Positions 52,901 to 63,555 of a DNA stretch of 64,000 bases are shown in pieces (positions within the stretch are counted from its first letter, which is position 1; every line of letters begins with the position of its first letter). Position numbers and translations under genes: made by a program. A model generated the notes under the pieces. It worked only from the letters and a program-made list of their open reading frames with translations, had not been told where the DNA came from and did not search any database. The DNA comes from Trichoplax adhaerens (taxonomy: Eukaryota; Placozoa; Uniplacotomia; Trichoplacea; Trichoplacidae). Location of the stretch: the NCBI RefSeq assembly GCF_000150275.1, contig NW_002060952.1:2351128-2415127 (forward strand), written 5' to 3'.

Positions 52901-55900
52901 CTATCATGTCGATTTTTATTATAATGCATCTCATAGGTAAAGATGTAAATAATAATCGTTATAATTCATATTCATGTTTTTAGTGGCTCTTTTTATTGCA
53001 GCTTAAGGTGTAAGATTATGTCTTACTTTTTACCAGCAATTTACGTATTCACCTCAATTTTATTAGCAAGACACTCTATAATGATCTACTTAACCTTTTG
53101 GCCATTATAACATCTTATGTCTTCTCATTAATCGTAAAAGTGACTATAGTGTACATTACGATCTCTATTATGGTTGCGGCTAAAATCCACGAGCTCACCC
53201 CTTTTACTACCAAAAACTTATGAATAACCTTACCGTTATAACCATAATTTATCTATTTTAATTTTTATTCGATAGTAACATCTGTGCAGCCTAAGACTAT
53301 GACCGCAATTTATTTAATCATTTTAATTTTATTACAAAGATCTCATAACCTAAGATTTTGGCTAAAATTTATCGGTTCATTTTTGTCTCATTACATAGAT
53401 CCTGATAACCTAAGATTGTAATTATAATTTATCGATCAATTTTTTGTTTTATAATTTCAATTGCAGACGATGGCCATAATTTATCTATTCATTTTTTTAT
53501 TGCAAAGATCACTATAGCCTAAGTTTTGTTCATAATTGATTGATCAATTTTTGTTTTATACTTTTAATTGAAGACAATAGTCATAATTTATCTATTAAAT
53601 TTTTTTATCGCAATGATCTTCACAATCAAAAATTGTGGCCATAATTTAGCTATTAATTTTTGCTTTATACGTTTAACTTACGACTAAGGCCATAATCTAT
53701 CCACTTTTGTTTCATTGCAAAGATCCTTATGACCAAGATTATGGTCATATTTGATCTATTAATTTTTGTTTTATTGCAAAGATTTTTTTGGCCTAAGATT
53801 GCGGCCAAAACTGATCTATTTTTTATGCTGTTGCAAGCGTTCTCGTAACTTAAGATATACTATACTATTTCTAGCTATAATTCGTAATCTATTCCGATCT
53901 TATTATCGAAAATCTTATATATACTAGTTTATTACTGACATACATGCATGTGATACTCTATGTTAACATAAGATATTTCCTATTTATTAATTTATTGTAT
54001 ACCTATGCTGCTGAAGACTTTAATGTACTTTCAATCTTGAATTGTATGCATTTTCTTACTGCTATAGTTCTCGCCGACAAGAAGAAGAAGACGGTCTGTC
54101 TACTGATCCCCTTAATAGAAGTTATGATTCCAGCAAGAGCTTAGCATCAGCATTTCAAGAAGACTTAGACGGTTCTGTAAAGCATAAGAATGCTTCGACA
54201 GATTTAGAACCCGATGAAGCTTATAAACATCGTGGACGCCGAGGTAAGACGATAAGGGCTTGGAGTTTGATTCTAATTGAACCGGATGCCTATTCAAAAT
54301 CAAATAATGGTTTAACCCTATAATTTATAACAATTTTATTTAACTCCTTTTTCCTTTAATTTGCAATAATGTTGCTATCATTGACGTATCCAAACTAATT
54401 ATTTACCGGTACTTTTTTATCGCAGACGGCGGACAAGTAGCTCGAGCCCTAGCGATAGAATTATTTTCATCACCTGGTCCTTTCGCCAACATGGCACTTT
54501 CTACACCGGCTAAAACTCACGTCTTACGAAAGTTGAAATCACCATCGCGTTGCCAAGAATGTGATTCTTTCCTCTACTTTTCTGGAGCAGAATGTGAAAG
54601 AGTAAGTAATGCACATAGCAAATTCGAATTCTATCAAAATGATGCGCGATTATTTTCTCAATGCAATTGTATTCTAAGAATAACTAATACCAATGATACC
54701 ACAACATTAACCAAATTGAATTGAACTATTAGTGCGGCTTAACATGTCATAAGAAATGCTTGGAAAAACTAAGTATCAGCTGCGGATCTAAGGTACTGCA
54801 TCTTATAAGCAAATAAGAAAACAACGTCAATGCATGTATTTGAGTTAAACTAAGACAAGTTTAAAATTGTTTTACTAATAAAAGTTGCCTCTAACCTTTC
54901 CTTATCTTATTGTATTGTTAGCATCATCGGAAACTATCGACCTTTGGTGTAGATATCCATGATCATCTAGTAGCAACAAATCAAATTGGAGTTCCTATAA
55001 TTGTATCGGTGTGCATTAACGAAATTGATAAACGGGGTCAGTCATGAAAGCGTTCTACGGCTACTTCATCAATCTTTTAGGCTAACTATTAATTGTCTCC
55101 TATTTTTTCTTACTATTTCTTTCCATCACTTGCAGGTTTAAAAACTCAGGTACTTTAATCATAATATTTATTACTATCATTTTCATTCATCTTTTCTATA
55201 TGCGATCATCATTTCAAAAGATTATAACCACGGATAATATTGAATACAACATTCGCTAGATATTAATAGATCATTTGATTACGTTAACTTCTTCCCTATC
55301 TCATCACGCTAATAAATCAGTCTCAGCTTGACTCCTATTATTACAATTATTGCTGTCTTAGGTTTTGCAATAATTTTCTACCCATTCCGTAGCTGTAAAT
55401 AACTGATAATATTTATAGATTGAAAATAAACATTAATTGTAGACCTTATAAGGCCAAAAATATTGATTTCTTATTCGATTATTATCATAAAAGGGAATCT
55501 ATCGGATATCCGGTGTAAAATCACAAGTTGAGAAATTATGTCAGGTATGTTTAATTTTGTATTTCGATGATGATTTTATCGATAAATGCCTGTATAGGAG
55601 ATCGATTGTCTTTTGCAGTAGCTTTCCTTTACCAGAGATTAACAATGTCGATAGACTTTCCATTTCTTCGCAATTATATCAACTAGTACGTATAAATTGA
55701 TTTTATACCCAGTCGCCTCGTAGATCTCTTCTAATGATGGCAACCTTCCCAATGATGCCTAGTACAATATTGATATTTTCGCTATCCCGGACATTATATA
55801 GGATAAATTGTCGTGATAGTCATGATATTAGACCTAAAAGTTTAAAAAAGTCAGTACAACCATAATTCTCATCTTTTTAAGTATCATCTATGATAACTAT

Positions 55901-58900
55901 TTGCGATCTGTTATCGTGATTTCCTTACTATTATTCTAATCTAAGTCTATTGAATATAAGCAATACTTTAAGAGAGTTTTTACGGTGGTCAATTCTTGAA
56001 GAAATCCTTATAAGCGTTATTATAATCCAATACCCTTTACGAATAGAGTTGTTCATCATAGCTCTTTAACCTATAATTATTTTGAATATCACTATAGTTT
56101 GCCATGTAGTACCTTTCGTAGCTGGTTCTTCTTCCAGATGAAAGTCTACTAATATAATTTGGAATTTATAATTAATTGCATTACATTGTCTTAATTATCG
56201 AATTTTATTAATCTATAATAGTTCTTCGAAAGTATGGACTCCAGTAAAGATATGAAAATAGATCTATCTAAAACGCCGGTCCATCATATTGCCTCAGTTC
56301 TGCGCTTATATCTTAGACAGGTAAAAATTCATCTTCCATATAGTATATAAATAAGATAGCATATTGCCAAACTCACTCGGGAAACGGATAAGCTATTCTA
56401 TTCATTTTTTGATAATTTATCAATCCTGTGATTCGAATAGACAAATCAAAATATTCTATTTCATAGTAAGCTGTATTACTGATAATTATAATTAATTTAC
56501 TAATGCCTATATTACTCTAAACTACAACAAAATGAGACTACTTTAGACTGGTTTAGATTTCAGCTGTGCTAAAATAAAATCTTAGCCAATAAATAAATTA
56601 ATGCAAAACAAATTTAAATATATTTCCAGCATAACAGAGACTGCAGTTTCTTTATAAGGCTTGCACATCTTTATCATTTTACCTTTCTATGTATTCTGTT
56701 GCCTCCAATAAGAACTAATGATATAAATCATATTTACAGACTGACAATGTAATACAAGATCTTTAAACGTTATTGAATGATTAAGAATGTATAACATTTT
56801 CTTTAAATGTTGATTAGCTGCCTGAGCCTTTATTGACTTTCCGATTTTATGAGCCTTTTATTGAATTGGCAAAGGTTAGAATAGCTTTTGATAAAGTTAC
56901 CTAGAAAGAAAATATACTCTATTTACTTTCATATACATCAGTTTATATATATATGATAATTTTTAAACCTATTTCTACTACTCATTAGGAAAGCTTTAAA
57001 ATGCCAGAAGAGGAACTCATAAAAGAAGCTATAAGATTAGTGGAGAAGCTACCAGAATCGAATTACAAAACCTGTCAAAAAATTGTTGCTCATTTAAAAC
57101 GGTAATTTTTATTAATTTTTTCGATAGGTGATCCAATTTTATAGATCTTCATGATCATAACTTAGAAATTGCTATTCTCTATCGTTAGAATCCATGATAA
57201 TTACGAGGATAATAAAATGTCGGCTGCCAATTTAGGAATCGTTTTTGGGCCAACTATACTAGGTCGACGGTAAGAAATATTTCATGCAATACTATATTCT
57301 AATCGATAGACTTGATGAGATGTAATAGAAAGATCTGAGCTTGATAGATTTATCTATTCTAATGCATAAACTTCTGGAAATAAAGTATAATAAACTGTAT
57401 TTAGATAGATTCATCTGTTTTAATAAATAGATTTTTTTTTAAATGTCGCTAGACATGATAGATTTATCTACTTTAGTAGATAAACATTTGAAATGCTGCA
57501 TCATTAGTTGAAATTGATACATTAATCTATTCTAATAGATACGATTCTTGAAATTTAGTATCATGAGCTGAAATTAATAGGTTTGTCTATTCTAATAGAC
57601 AGTACTTTCAAATACAGCATCGCTTGATGACCTTGATAGATTCATCCAATGCACACCGAATAATCTTGATATAATATAGCATAATAGTTAAATTTGATAA
57701 CTTCATCTATGCTCCAATGGATAACTTTGATAAAATATAACTTAGCAAGTTGAACTTGACATATTCTTTTATTCTCCGATGAATAGATTTTTGAAATATA
57801 GTGTTAAGTTAAGAAATATGATAATTCTATAAGATACCGGTACTTTACTTTTTGAACCTGTACCAGTTCAACATCAAGATACTGGAGAAAATTGTCATCA
57901 AACTCAGAATTTACGTAGATGAAGAGATTGATACCTTAACTTTCTTTAATAGTCAAACGGAAGATGCAAAAGAAGGCTACAAGGATATGAGTTTCCAAGC
58001 TAGAATGGTTGAACTCCTAATTTTAAATCAAGCAAAAATATTCCGATATACACAAGAAGATACGGAAACTAATGACGAGCAAGACGAGAATGCAGCGCTC
58101 GAAAATTCAACTACTGTTTCAAGCGATGATCCGTCCGATCCTTCTCATCTAACCACGTCTGGAAATAAATCCTCTGATGATTTATCCGCCACAAGCAAAT
58201 CTAATGACAGTCAACCCCTTCCTGTATATTACACGATATTGATTTCATTTTTGATGCTGTCATAATTATCCTATTCAACATTTTAAAAACAAAATATTAA
58301 CAGTTAATGCTATTTCTTTCCTATCAAATCTTTATAGCAGAATGAAAATGTCGATTACCCCGATAATACAGAAGATATTTCAAGTGATGATGACAGCGAA
58401 TATGATTCTGATTTTATCACTGTCCACCATAATCAAACCAAGAACGAGTAAGTTCTAAAATTGCTATAAATAGGATTTAATTAAAGTGTTGCAAACTGCT
58501 CATCAACAATGGCATATATTTACTAAAGCCAACTCAATTTCGATCCTTATAAAAATAACTAGGGACCAACTAAAACGAAAAAATTCAATCAAACACGAAA
58601 TTAAAAACAGCAATGACTTGGATTATGTGCCACCTGTAAGTTTTTGTGCTTTTAAAGCCTCTATGTGTAAATTACAATATTTTACGTGTCGATATTTTTT
58701 GCGAGATAGGCAATATACCATGAATCTAATGACGATTTCATGCAAGAGGAAGATGAATTAAATAATAGCCAAATATCTTTTAGCACCGGAAGTTTAAGTA
58801 ATTAATTTTCTAATTATTGCTTAAATGATCATCGAATACAGAATAACTAAACGAATAACTCATCCCAACTTTCACTAGAATCAGATGAATATATGGAATT

Positions 58901-59510
58901 CCTGTCTACAGAATCTGCTCAAGATGTGATGACCAAATCATCATCTCATAATATTATTAGAGAAGTTACGACAAGAAAAGCGCATCGATCAGCAAGCGAT
59001 ATTGGAAGATATAATGATAAACGTTTAGCTAGGCTAGACTTTAATCCACCTCTTACTTTACCGATAAACCCTATCCCGTTCACCTATCCGCCAAAGCCTG
59101 TAACACCTAGCAGTCAATCTATAACGTTAAATAAATCAGTTTCTGTTCCTGACCGAGAACCGAATTATGCTAAACCTTCAATAGCCGGTGACCACTTTGA
59201 TCCTGTTTATGAATACAGGAATGAATCTCTTAACGATCCAAATCATGCTTACAATAAACCTCATCATTCTCCAAGTGAAAGTAACTTAACTGCTAACTTG
59301 CGCCAACGACAATATGAACAATTATCGCAACAGCAAACTACCAATGTCAATACTTTCCGATCATCTAAACTACGTCATCGACACTCGCTAGATCATCAAC
59401 GTGCTGGGATTTATAGAGAACATTTACGTGAACGTGGATATAGCACAACTAATTCAGAATTTGCTGCTACAAATAGCGGTGACGAAAACCCTAGGGTAAA
59501 ATATGTTTGA
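46982..59510 (+). CDS. ARHGAP29-like: F-BAR / C1 / RhoGAP protein (ARHGAP29/ARHGAP45/GMIP family)
   Basis: A 29-exon model of about 1,157 residues. Exons: 46982-47186, 47630-47767, 47902-47977, 48713-48858, 49100-49173, 49459-49524 (see findings), 49662-49697, 49800-49865, 50951-51031, 51154-51222, 51813-51884, 52068-52145, 52218-52334, 52439-52572, 54068-54243, 54426-54601, 54733-54792, 54922-55036, 55136-55149, 55494-55544, 56222-56320, 56818-56874, 56989-57101, 57189-57269, 57953-58223, 58338-58447, 58563-58635, 58710-58797, 58879-59510. All phases close except at exon 6. The product should bind and shape membrane (F-BAR), bind a membrane lipid or partner through an atypical C1, and switch off Rho GTPases (RhoGAP). 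Vertebrates have three paralogues of this architecture; this looks like the single pre-duplication form, which is inference. A GTAAAA donor near the end of exon 29 might allow further 3' exons. Confidence 0.92.
47325..47610. repeat. Tandem duplication in intron 1 (offset 140 bp)
   Basis: ccaagatgtgataatggc at 47349 recurs at 47489, followed in both copies by atctaaaNttatac, gtaactata, cagatagg and ttgagcaccNtca. Two copies, moderately diverged. Confidence 0.8.
48060..48545. repeat. Degenerate tandem repeat in intron 3, period about 105 bp
   Basis: Units with ttagatNtaaaaatcaNtaaaNtt followed by cgNaatttagagaaNct occur near 48065, 48174, 48279 and 48482. Confidence 0.65.
50390..50735. repeat. 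Tandem repeat in intron 8, period about 105-115 bp
   Basis: ccgNaactaatagNtaaaaNttgt near 50511 and 50615, each followed by aatttgatcctcttgtNaatatta and atgatattatgcgatac. A weaker first copy begins near 50395. Confidence 0.75.
53090..53860. repeat. Minisatellite in intron 14, period about 55-60 bp
   Basis: Roughly thirteen diverged copies of gcctaagattNtggccataatttatcNattNatttttNttttattgcaaagatc. Clear unit starts are 53290, 53349, 53409 and 53518. It occupies about half of the 1.5-kb intron. Confidence 0.82.
54426..54792 (+). other. C1 (phorbol-ester/DAG type) zinc finger (exons 16-17)
   Basis: Residues 543-587 keep the C1 zinc ligands: H543, C554, C557, C568, C571, H576, C579 and C587. 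HVLRKLKSPSRCQECDSFL and CGLTCHKKCLEKL are readily recognised. The spacing C557-X10-C568 is shorter than in classical PKC-type C1 domains, as in the ARHGAP29 family, so diacylglycerol binding is doubtful. The intron falls exactly before C571 in phase 0. Confidence 0.93.
54922..58020 (+). other. RhoGAP catalytic domain (exons 18-25)
   Basis: Residues about 597-795. The arginine finger lies in GIYRISG (R637), encoded at the start of exon 20. LYLRQLPEPLLTFRFY and NKMSAANLGIVFGPT (N754 in the NxGxxFGP motif) are also intact, so the domain should be catalytically competent toward a Rho-family GTPase. The arginine finger is separated from the upstream helix by a 14-nt micro-exon (55136-55149, encoding the LKTQ linker), conserved here by phase alone. 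The domain ends in the QARMVELLILN helix. Confidence 0.95.
57300..57840. repeat. Minisatellite in intron 24, period about 59-60 bp
   Basis: About nine copies of a unit with tgatagattNatctattctaatNgatanactt and ttgaaataNagcat. It fills most of the intron between two RhoGAP exons. Its sequence is unrelated by eye to the intron-14 array although the period is the same. Confidence 0.82.
58021..59510 (+). other. Acidic, Ser-rich C-terminal tail (exons 25-29)
   Basis: About 360 residues after the GAP domain are low-complexity: acidic stretches (SSDDDSEYDSDF), Ser/Thr-rich segments, and a basic, proline-containing last exon (TYPPKPVTPSS, RSASDIGRY). They are probably disordered, phosphorylated and partner-binding. 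PPKP and RSASD resemble an SH3-type ligand and a basophilic kinase/14-3-3 type site, but this is motif-level inference. No poly(A) signal was found close behind the stop. Confidence 0.75.
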
Positions 59511-62321
59511 AAGTATAAATGAGACATAAGATTGTCAATTTTATAGCATAAAAACTAATAATATAGGAAGAAAGCTGTACTGAAATGATAATTATTTTAC
59601 AAGTCCAATTTTACTAGTACTCCGTTAGTAGGTGCAACAGCTTTCCTTCATCACTCTTTATTTGCCATTATGAAATAAGCTATCTAAGGTAGCAATAATT
59701 AGAATAAGAATTTTTTAGACTTAATAATTGACAAATATTTCCATCATTCGATGACAATATCTAATATTAAGATATTGAGAATTTTCGTTAGGATGATTAA
59801 CTGTCTTAGCTACCCAGATACAGTGTTAGAAAAATGGATCAGAAACAATACGCACTCAATTTTCTATATATATATATACATGTAATTATTAGATTGTAGC
59901 CATGATAACAGCAACAATGATGAAAATGTCAGTTCAATGTCTATGTTTATTATTTGTTAAGGTTGATCATAATGTTATAAAATATTAGCAGAACAAATTA
60001 AACGTGAATAAGCGGTTGTATGACAAGACTACTTGCTGTTAGTAAATGGTGTATTATGATCACATTGCTATTAATTGTAATTTTATATCATGATGGTGAT
60101 ATAGTACAGTAGGTAATTTAAACATTCTTATTGATTTTATACAACCTAATACGGTTATAAAATTGCAGTAAAGTCATAGATTCAAAACTAATAGGGCATA
60201 AATTGCGCTATTTTATATATACTCCTATACCCGCCGTATACGTTGAGCAAGGGAGACGAAATTTTATAACACCCAAAAAATGGATCTGGCTTGCAGTCGA
60301 TAGCTCAAAAATGAAGAGCTACTGTGGAAATTAGTAAGATACCTATAAAAGTTTCATCGCTCTATCCTCATTGAATATGCTTGGAATAGATTTATTATAT
60401 CGTAAATCTACTTGCTATTCTATATTATCGTATTCAAGATCTATAGCAACGATCATCATGTACCTTGCATTTATAATATTAGCTGTATTTTGATCATGCT
60501 GAAACAGGACAAGTACATGTAAATAGTTGACAATAAATATTCGTCAACAATAATTTTAAACATATAAAATTATAAAAAAAAATTGATTCTGCTATAACTT
60601 TTTCTTCAAAATAAGAGGTTTTTTATTATCTATACTATATTTCGTCTTGGTATTTATTAATTCTTACTAATAGTAACTATGAAGTAAACTTTAAAGTTAC
60701 CTATTTTATGATATATAAATTTTTTGGATATGAAAACGTAGCTTTATTATATAATCAAGATATTAGTGGATCAATTTTTTATTGACTTATACTTTCCATT
60801 ATAAAATCTATTGCATAGGAATGGCACAATATTGGTAAGGATAAATTCTGATTAGAATTTGATAATTAAGAAATAGGGAGTCGATTAGAGTATCAAAATA
60901 ATAATATCCAAAAGTGATAAGAACATTTATTGTGTATAGCAAGACTGGCACTTGTCGACTGCCTAAATGATATTATGCAGCACCGTATTAGCCAATTTTA
61001 ATTACACTTTGGTTATGTGACGATAGATAGAATTTTGGGGAGTTTTTTAAATAAAGCTATTATAAAGAATTGACTCGTGCCCATCGCTTATGTAATATTG
61101 CAATCTTTTAGCGCTGTAGAATTTATATTTTACTGAAATACAGACTAAAGGCATCCAATCCATACTGATGATGATGATAGATGATCTCATTCTAACAGTA
61201 TAACCGAAAATTTAGGCATTTTATTATCGCTGTTGACTTATCTCTATGATAGACCATTCTATAGGCATACCGCACCAGCATTCAATAGAGTATTGCTGAT
61301 GTAAATTTTTCTATAACGTCTATAATTGAATTACATTGATCACCAGTTCTCTAGCTATCTTATTAAGTTAAAAGAAGTTGATATCTGCAAGATCAGTTCT
61401 TATATTTACATCATGTATGATTTCTCTGAATTATACCAAAGATGCATGCCTAGATATCTTATGATAATCTCCAGAACGCCCTATCGGTAATAAGAATAGA
61501 TATGCTAAATCTTTAATATATCTTTTTTTGTAAACTATGGCTACATTCGGTATTCTATGCGATCAGCAATAAGATATAGGTGCAAAATCTACTGTACGTA
61601 TTGTCTTTTTCCTTCGAATTATTCTGATACTGAGTGGCCCAAACATCAATACTACGGATCACAGAAAGACCAAATTTACAACAAGCGCTAATACAAAAGT
61701 CTACTTTATTAAGTATATCTATGTATATTTCATAGCCACAATAACAAATTTTCAATGGTGCTCATAAAGTTTATTTTAATTAAAATTCGCTAAACCCATA
61801 TCATTAGAAGATTATCACATCCTAATAGAGTTTATGGACTTGTTAATCAGCTAATTATATTATGAAAAAATTTTACGAATGACCACCATTAATTATTAAT
61901 TATTTAATTAGTTACTATCCTATAATCAAGCACTCTTACTACTCAAGATTATGTGACTATAACTTCAATAAATTTTATAAACGGATAGAAATTGTCTTAC
62001 CAATAAGATATAATGCACAAGTAAGGTGATGCTCCTTTCAAGAACCAAATTAATCTCGTTAATTATGGATGCAATATCTTACTATTATACAACAGAAATA
62101 CCTTACTCACAGACAGTTCTTCACACAGTAATTATTTAAAATATACATATATAATAATAAATCGATTTAAATCAAATTAGAACCAGAAATCAAATAATAT
62201 CTAAGAATTGATGTATTGCAAACTATTGACATGGATTCAAGTTGCAATTATTAAAGTAATATGCTATCTACTCGCATGAGCATCTCTGCAAAGAACTTAT
62301 TAAGTTGCTAAAGGGTTAAGC
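59511..62321. other. Intergenic between convergent genes
   Basis: The flanking genes converge (+ on the left, - on the right), so both 3' UTRs should be here. A TA run lies at about 59863-59878. The minus-strand open frame at 61555-61755 has no motif or splice partner that I could find. No other feature was seen. Confidence 0.5.
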
Positions 62322-62901
62322 TTAATGGTTTTGAAGCGGTTGCAGGATGGAATCCTTCAATTCGTCTTTAAAAGAGCGGGTCATACCTTCCGTACTATCT
62401 GTAGCACTCTCATATTTTATTGATGTATAAATAGAGTAATTTTTGTCTCTTAAAATTGTATTACCTACTGTAATGAATATAATCTTACAATGATCGATGC
62501 CATCACCCGTACTTTCAATTATAGGAAAGTTTCGATACCAATCACCCTCTTCAAAATTTTTATTCGCTATCACGACCACTTTATGACAAATGCGAATGAA
62601 ATGATCGATGTTCCACATTTTGGTTTTACCAATAATAAAGTGTCGACCTCGTCGCAATACATTATACTTTCCAATCTTCAAGATCTCTTCAGCTATAGTT
62701 TTTGCAAAATCATGTTCTTGTCTTTCATGATAGACGAGTATCTTTGGTAATTGAAGATTCTGGTGAGTTTCTATATTAAACGATCAACACATATTTATTA
62801 ATACTATTACCTCTTGCTAATATTATACGTTAGGCATATATGCGTATAATGACAAACAGTGAATAATTTACACTCGGTTTTGAAGGATTGGTTGCAACCA
62901 T
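62322..62901 (-). CDS. Stand-alone TIR-like domain protein
   Basis: Two exons on the minus strand: 62901-62872 (10 codons, ATG GTT GCA...) and 62759-62322, joined in phase 0 (AGT/gtaaat ... accag/AAT), give about 155 residues ending at a TAA. The fold marks of a TIR domain are the opening strand PKILVYHERQEHDFAKTIAEE, a second-helix segment WNIDHFIRICHKVVVIANKNF, then GDWYRNF and a later KIIFITV strand. The protein is just the domain, so it is probably a cytoplasmic adaptor or decoy. Box 1 is divergent, box 2 is reduced to a Gly, and the WCxxE-type position is WYRNF, so the glutamate needed for NADase-type TIRs is missing. A SEFIR-like domain is the main alternative. The 3' acceptor is weak; translation could also begin at an internal Met (62681). 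Confidence 0.68.
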
Positions 62902-62919
62902 ACTATCTTCACAAGTCTA

Positions 62920-62937
62920 ACATGGAAATTTCCATGT
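62920..62937. promoter_or_regulatory. Palindromic kappaB-like site upstream of the TIR gene
   Basis: An 18-bp perfect palindrome contains GGAAATTTCC (62924-62933), a symmetric match to the relaxed Rel/NF-kB half-site pattern GGR..YCC. It lies 18 nt before the minus-strand ATG at 62901. Known Rel sites usually lie farther upstream, so it may be in the 5' UTR. Function is inference. Confidence 0.4.
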
Positions 62938-63555
62938 CGTACTACAGAAAAGTATGCGTGAGTATTCGATATTTTTAGATGTATATATAGAACTAGCGGA
63001 ATTTTTTCATGTCATCATGGTTGCAATACTAACTGCATCGCCTATACTAAACAATCAAAACATGTACATTAATACTTTTAACGGAACTAGTGGGAATCTC
63101 TGTGTGCCATCATGGTTGCAATGCCATCTGCATTGTCTATTCGACAACTGGGATTAGAAAAATTGAATATTGCGTTGAAGTATCTAAAAGTACATACTGA
63201 ATTATAATAGATATTGCCGTCTCTATTCGATGGAGGATATTAGCTTAGCATACTGCCAGTGTAGTATGCGATATCGAGGTATAAGATTTAGGCAACCTTA
63301 TCTACTCCATACTCCATTACAGCAATCATTAAAATATTTAACTGCACTGCGAGAGATGTGTCCATAAGAGCACTTAAATATACTTTAGCTCAGATTATTT
63401 ATATAACTACGCTACAAGATGTTGAATTAAATCATGATATTATCAGATATGGCACCAATAGATACATTAGTATGACGTTACTCTTGAAATAGGGAATAGA
63501 AATGTATAATATTTTATACTAGTAGAGATCGTTACAGCTAATAGCGTATCTCCTT
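62938..63555. other. Region between the two TIR genes
   Basis: About 600 bp, probably the upstream region of the small TIR gene and the 3' flank of the next one. catcatggttgcaa is present twice, 95 bp apart (63013 and 63108), a small duplication. No exon in the minus-strand phase needed to extend the upstream gene was found. Confidence 0.45.

Noticed and set aside
54112-54303. Minus-strand open frame
   Set aside because: Antisense to exon 15 of the F-BAR/RhoGAP gene, which fits in phase on the plus strand.
57852-57952. Upstream part of the open frame leading into RhoGAP exon 25
   Set aside because: Joining phase 2 from exon 24 anywhere before 57953 meets stop codons; only the acceptor at 57952 gives the family-like sequence.
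62490-62750. Plus-strand open frame of 86 codons
   Set aside because: It is antisense to the minus-strand TIR exon, whose frame carries the domain motifs.
62954-63157. Plus-strand open frame of 67 codons
   Set aside because: Made partly of a 95-bp duplicated segment; no motif, and opposite in strand to the flanking genes.
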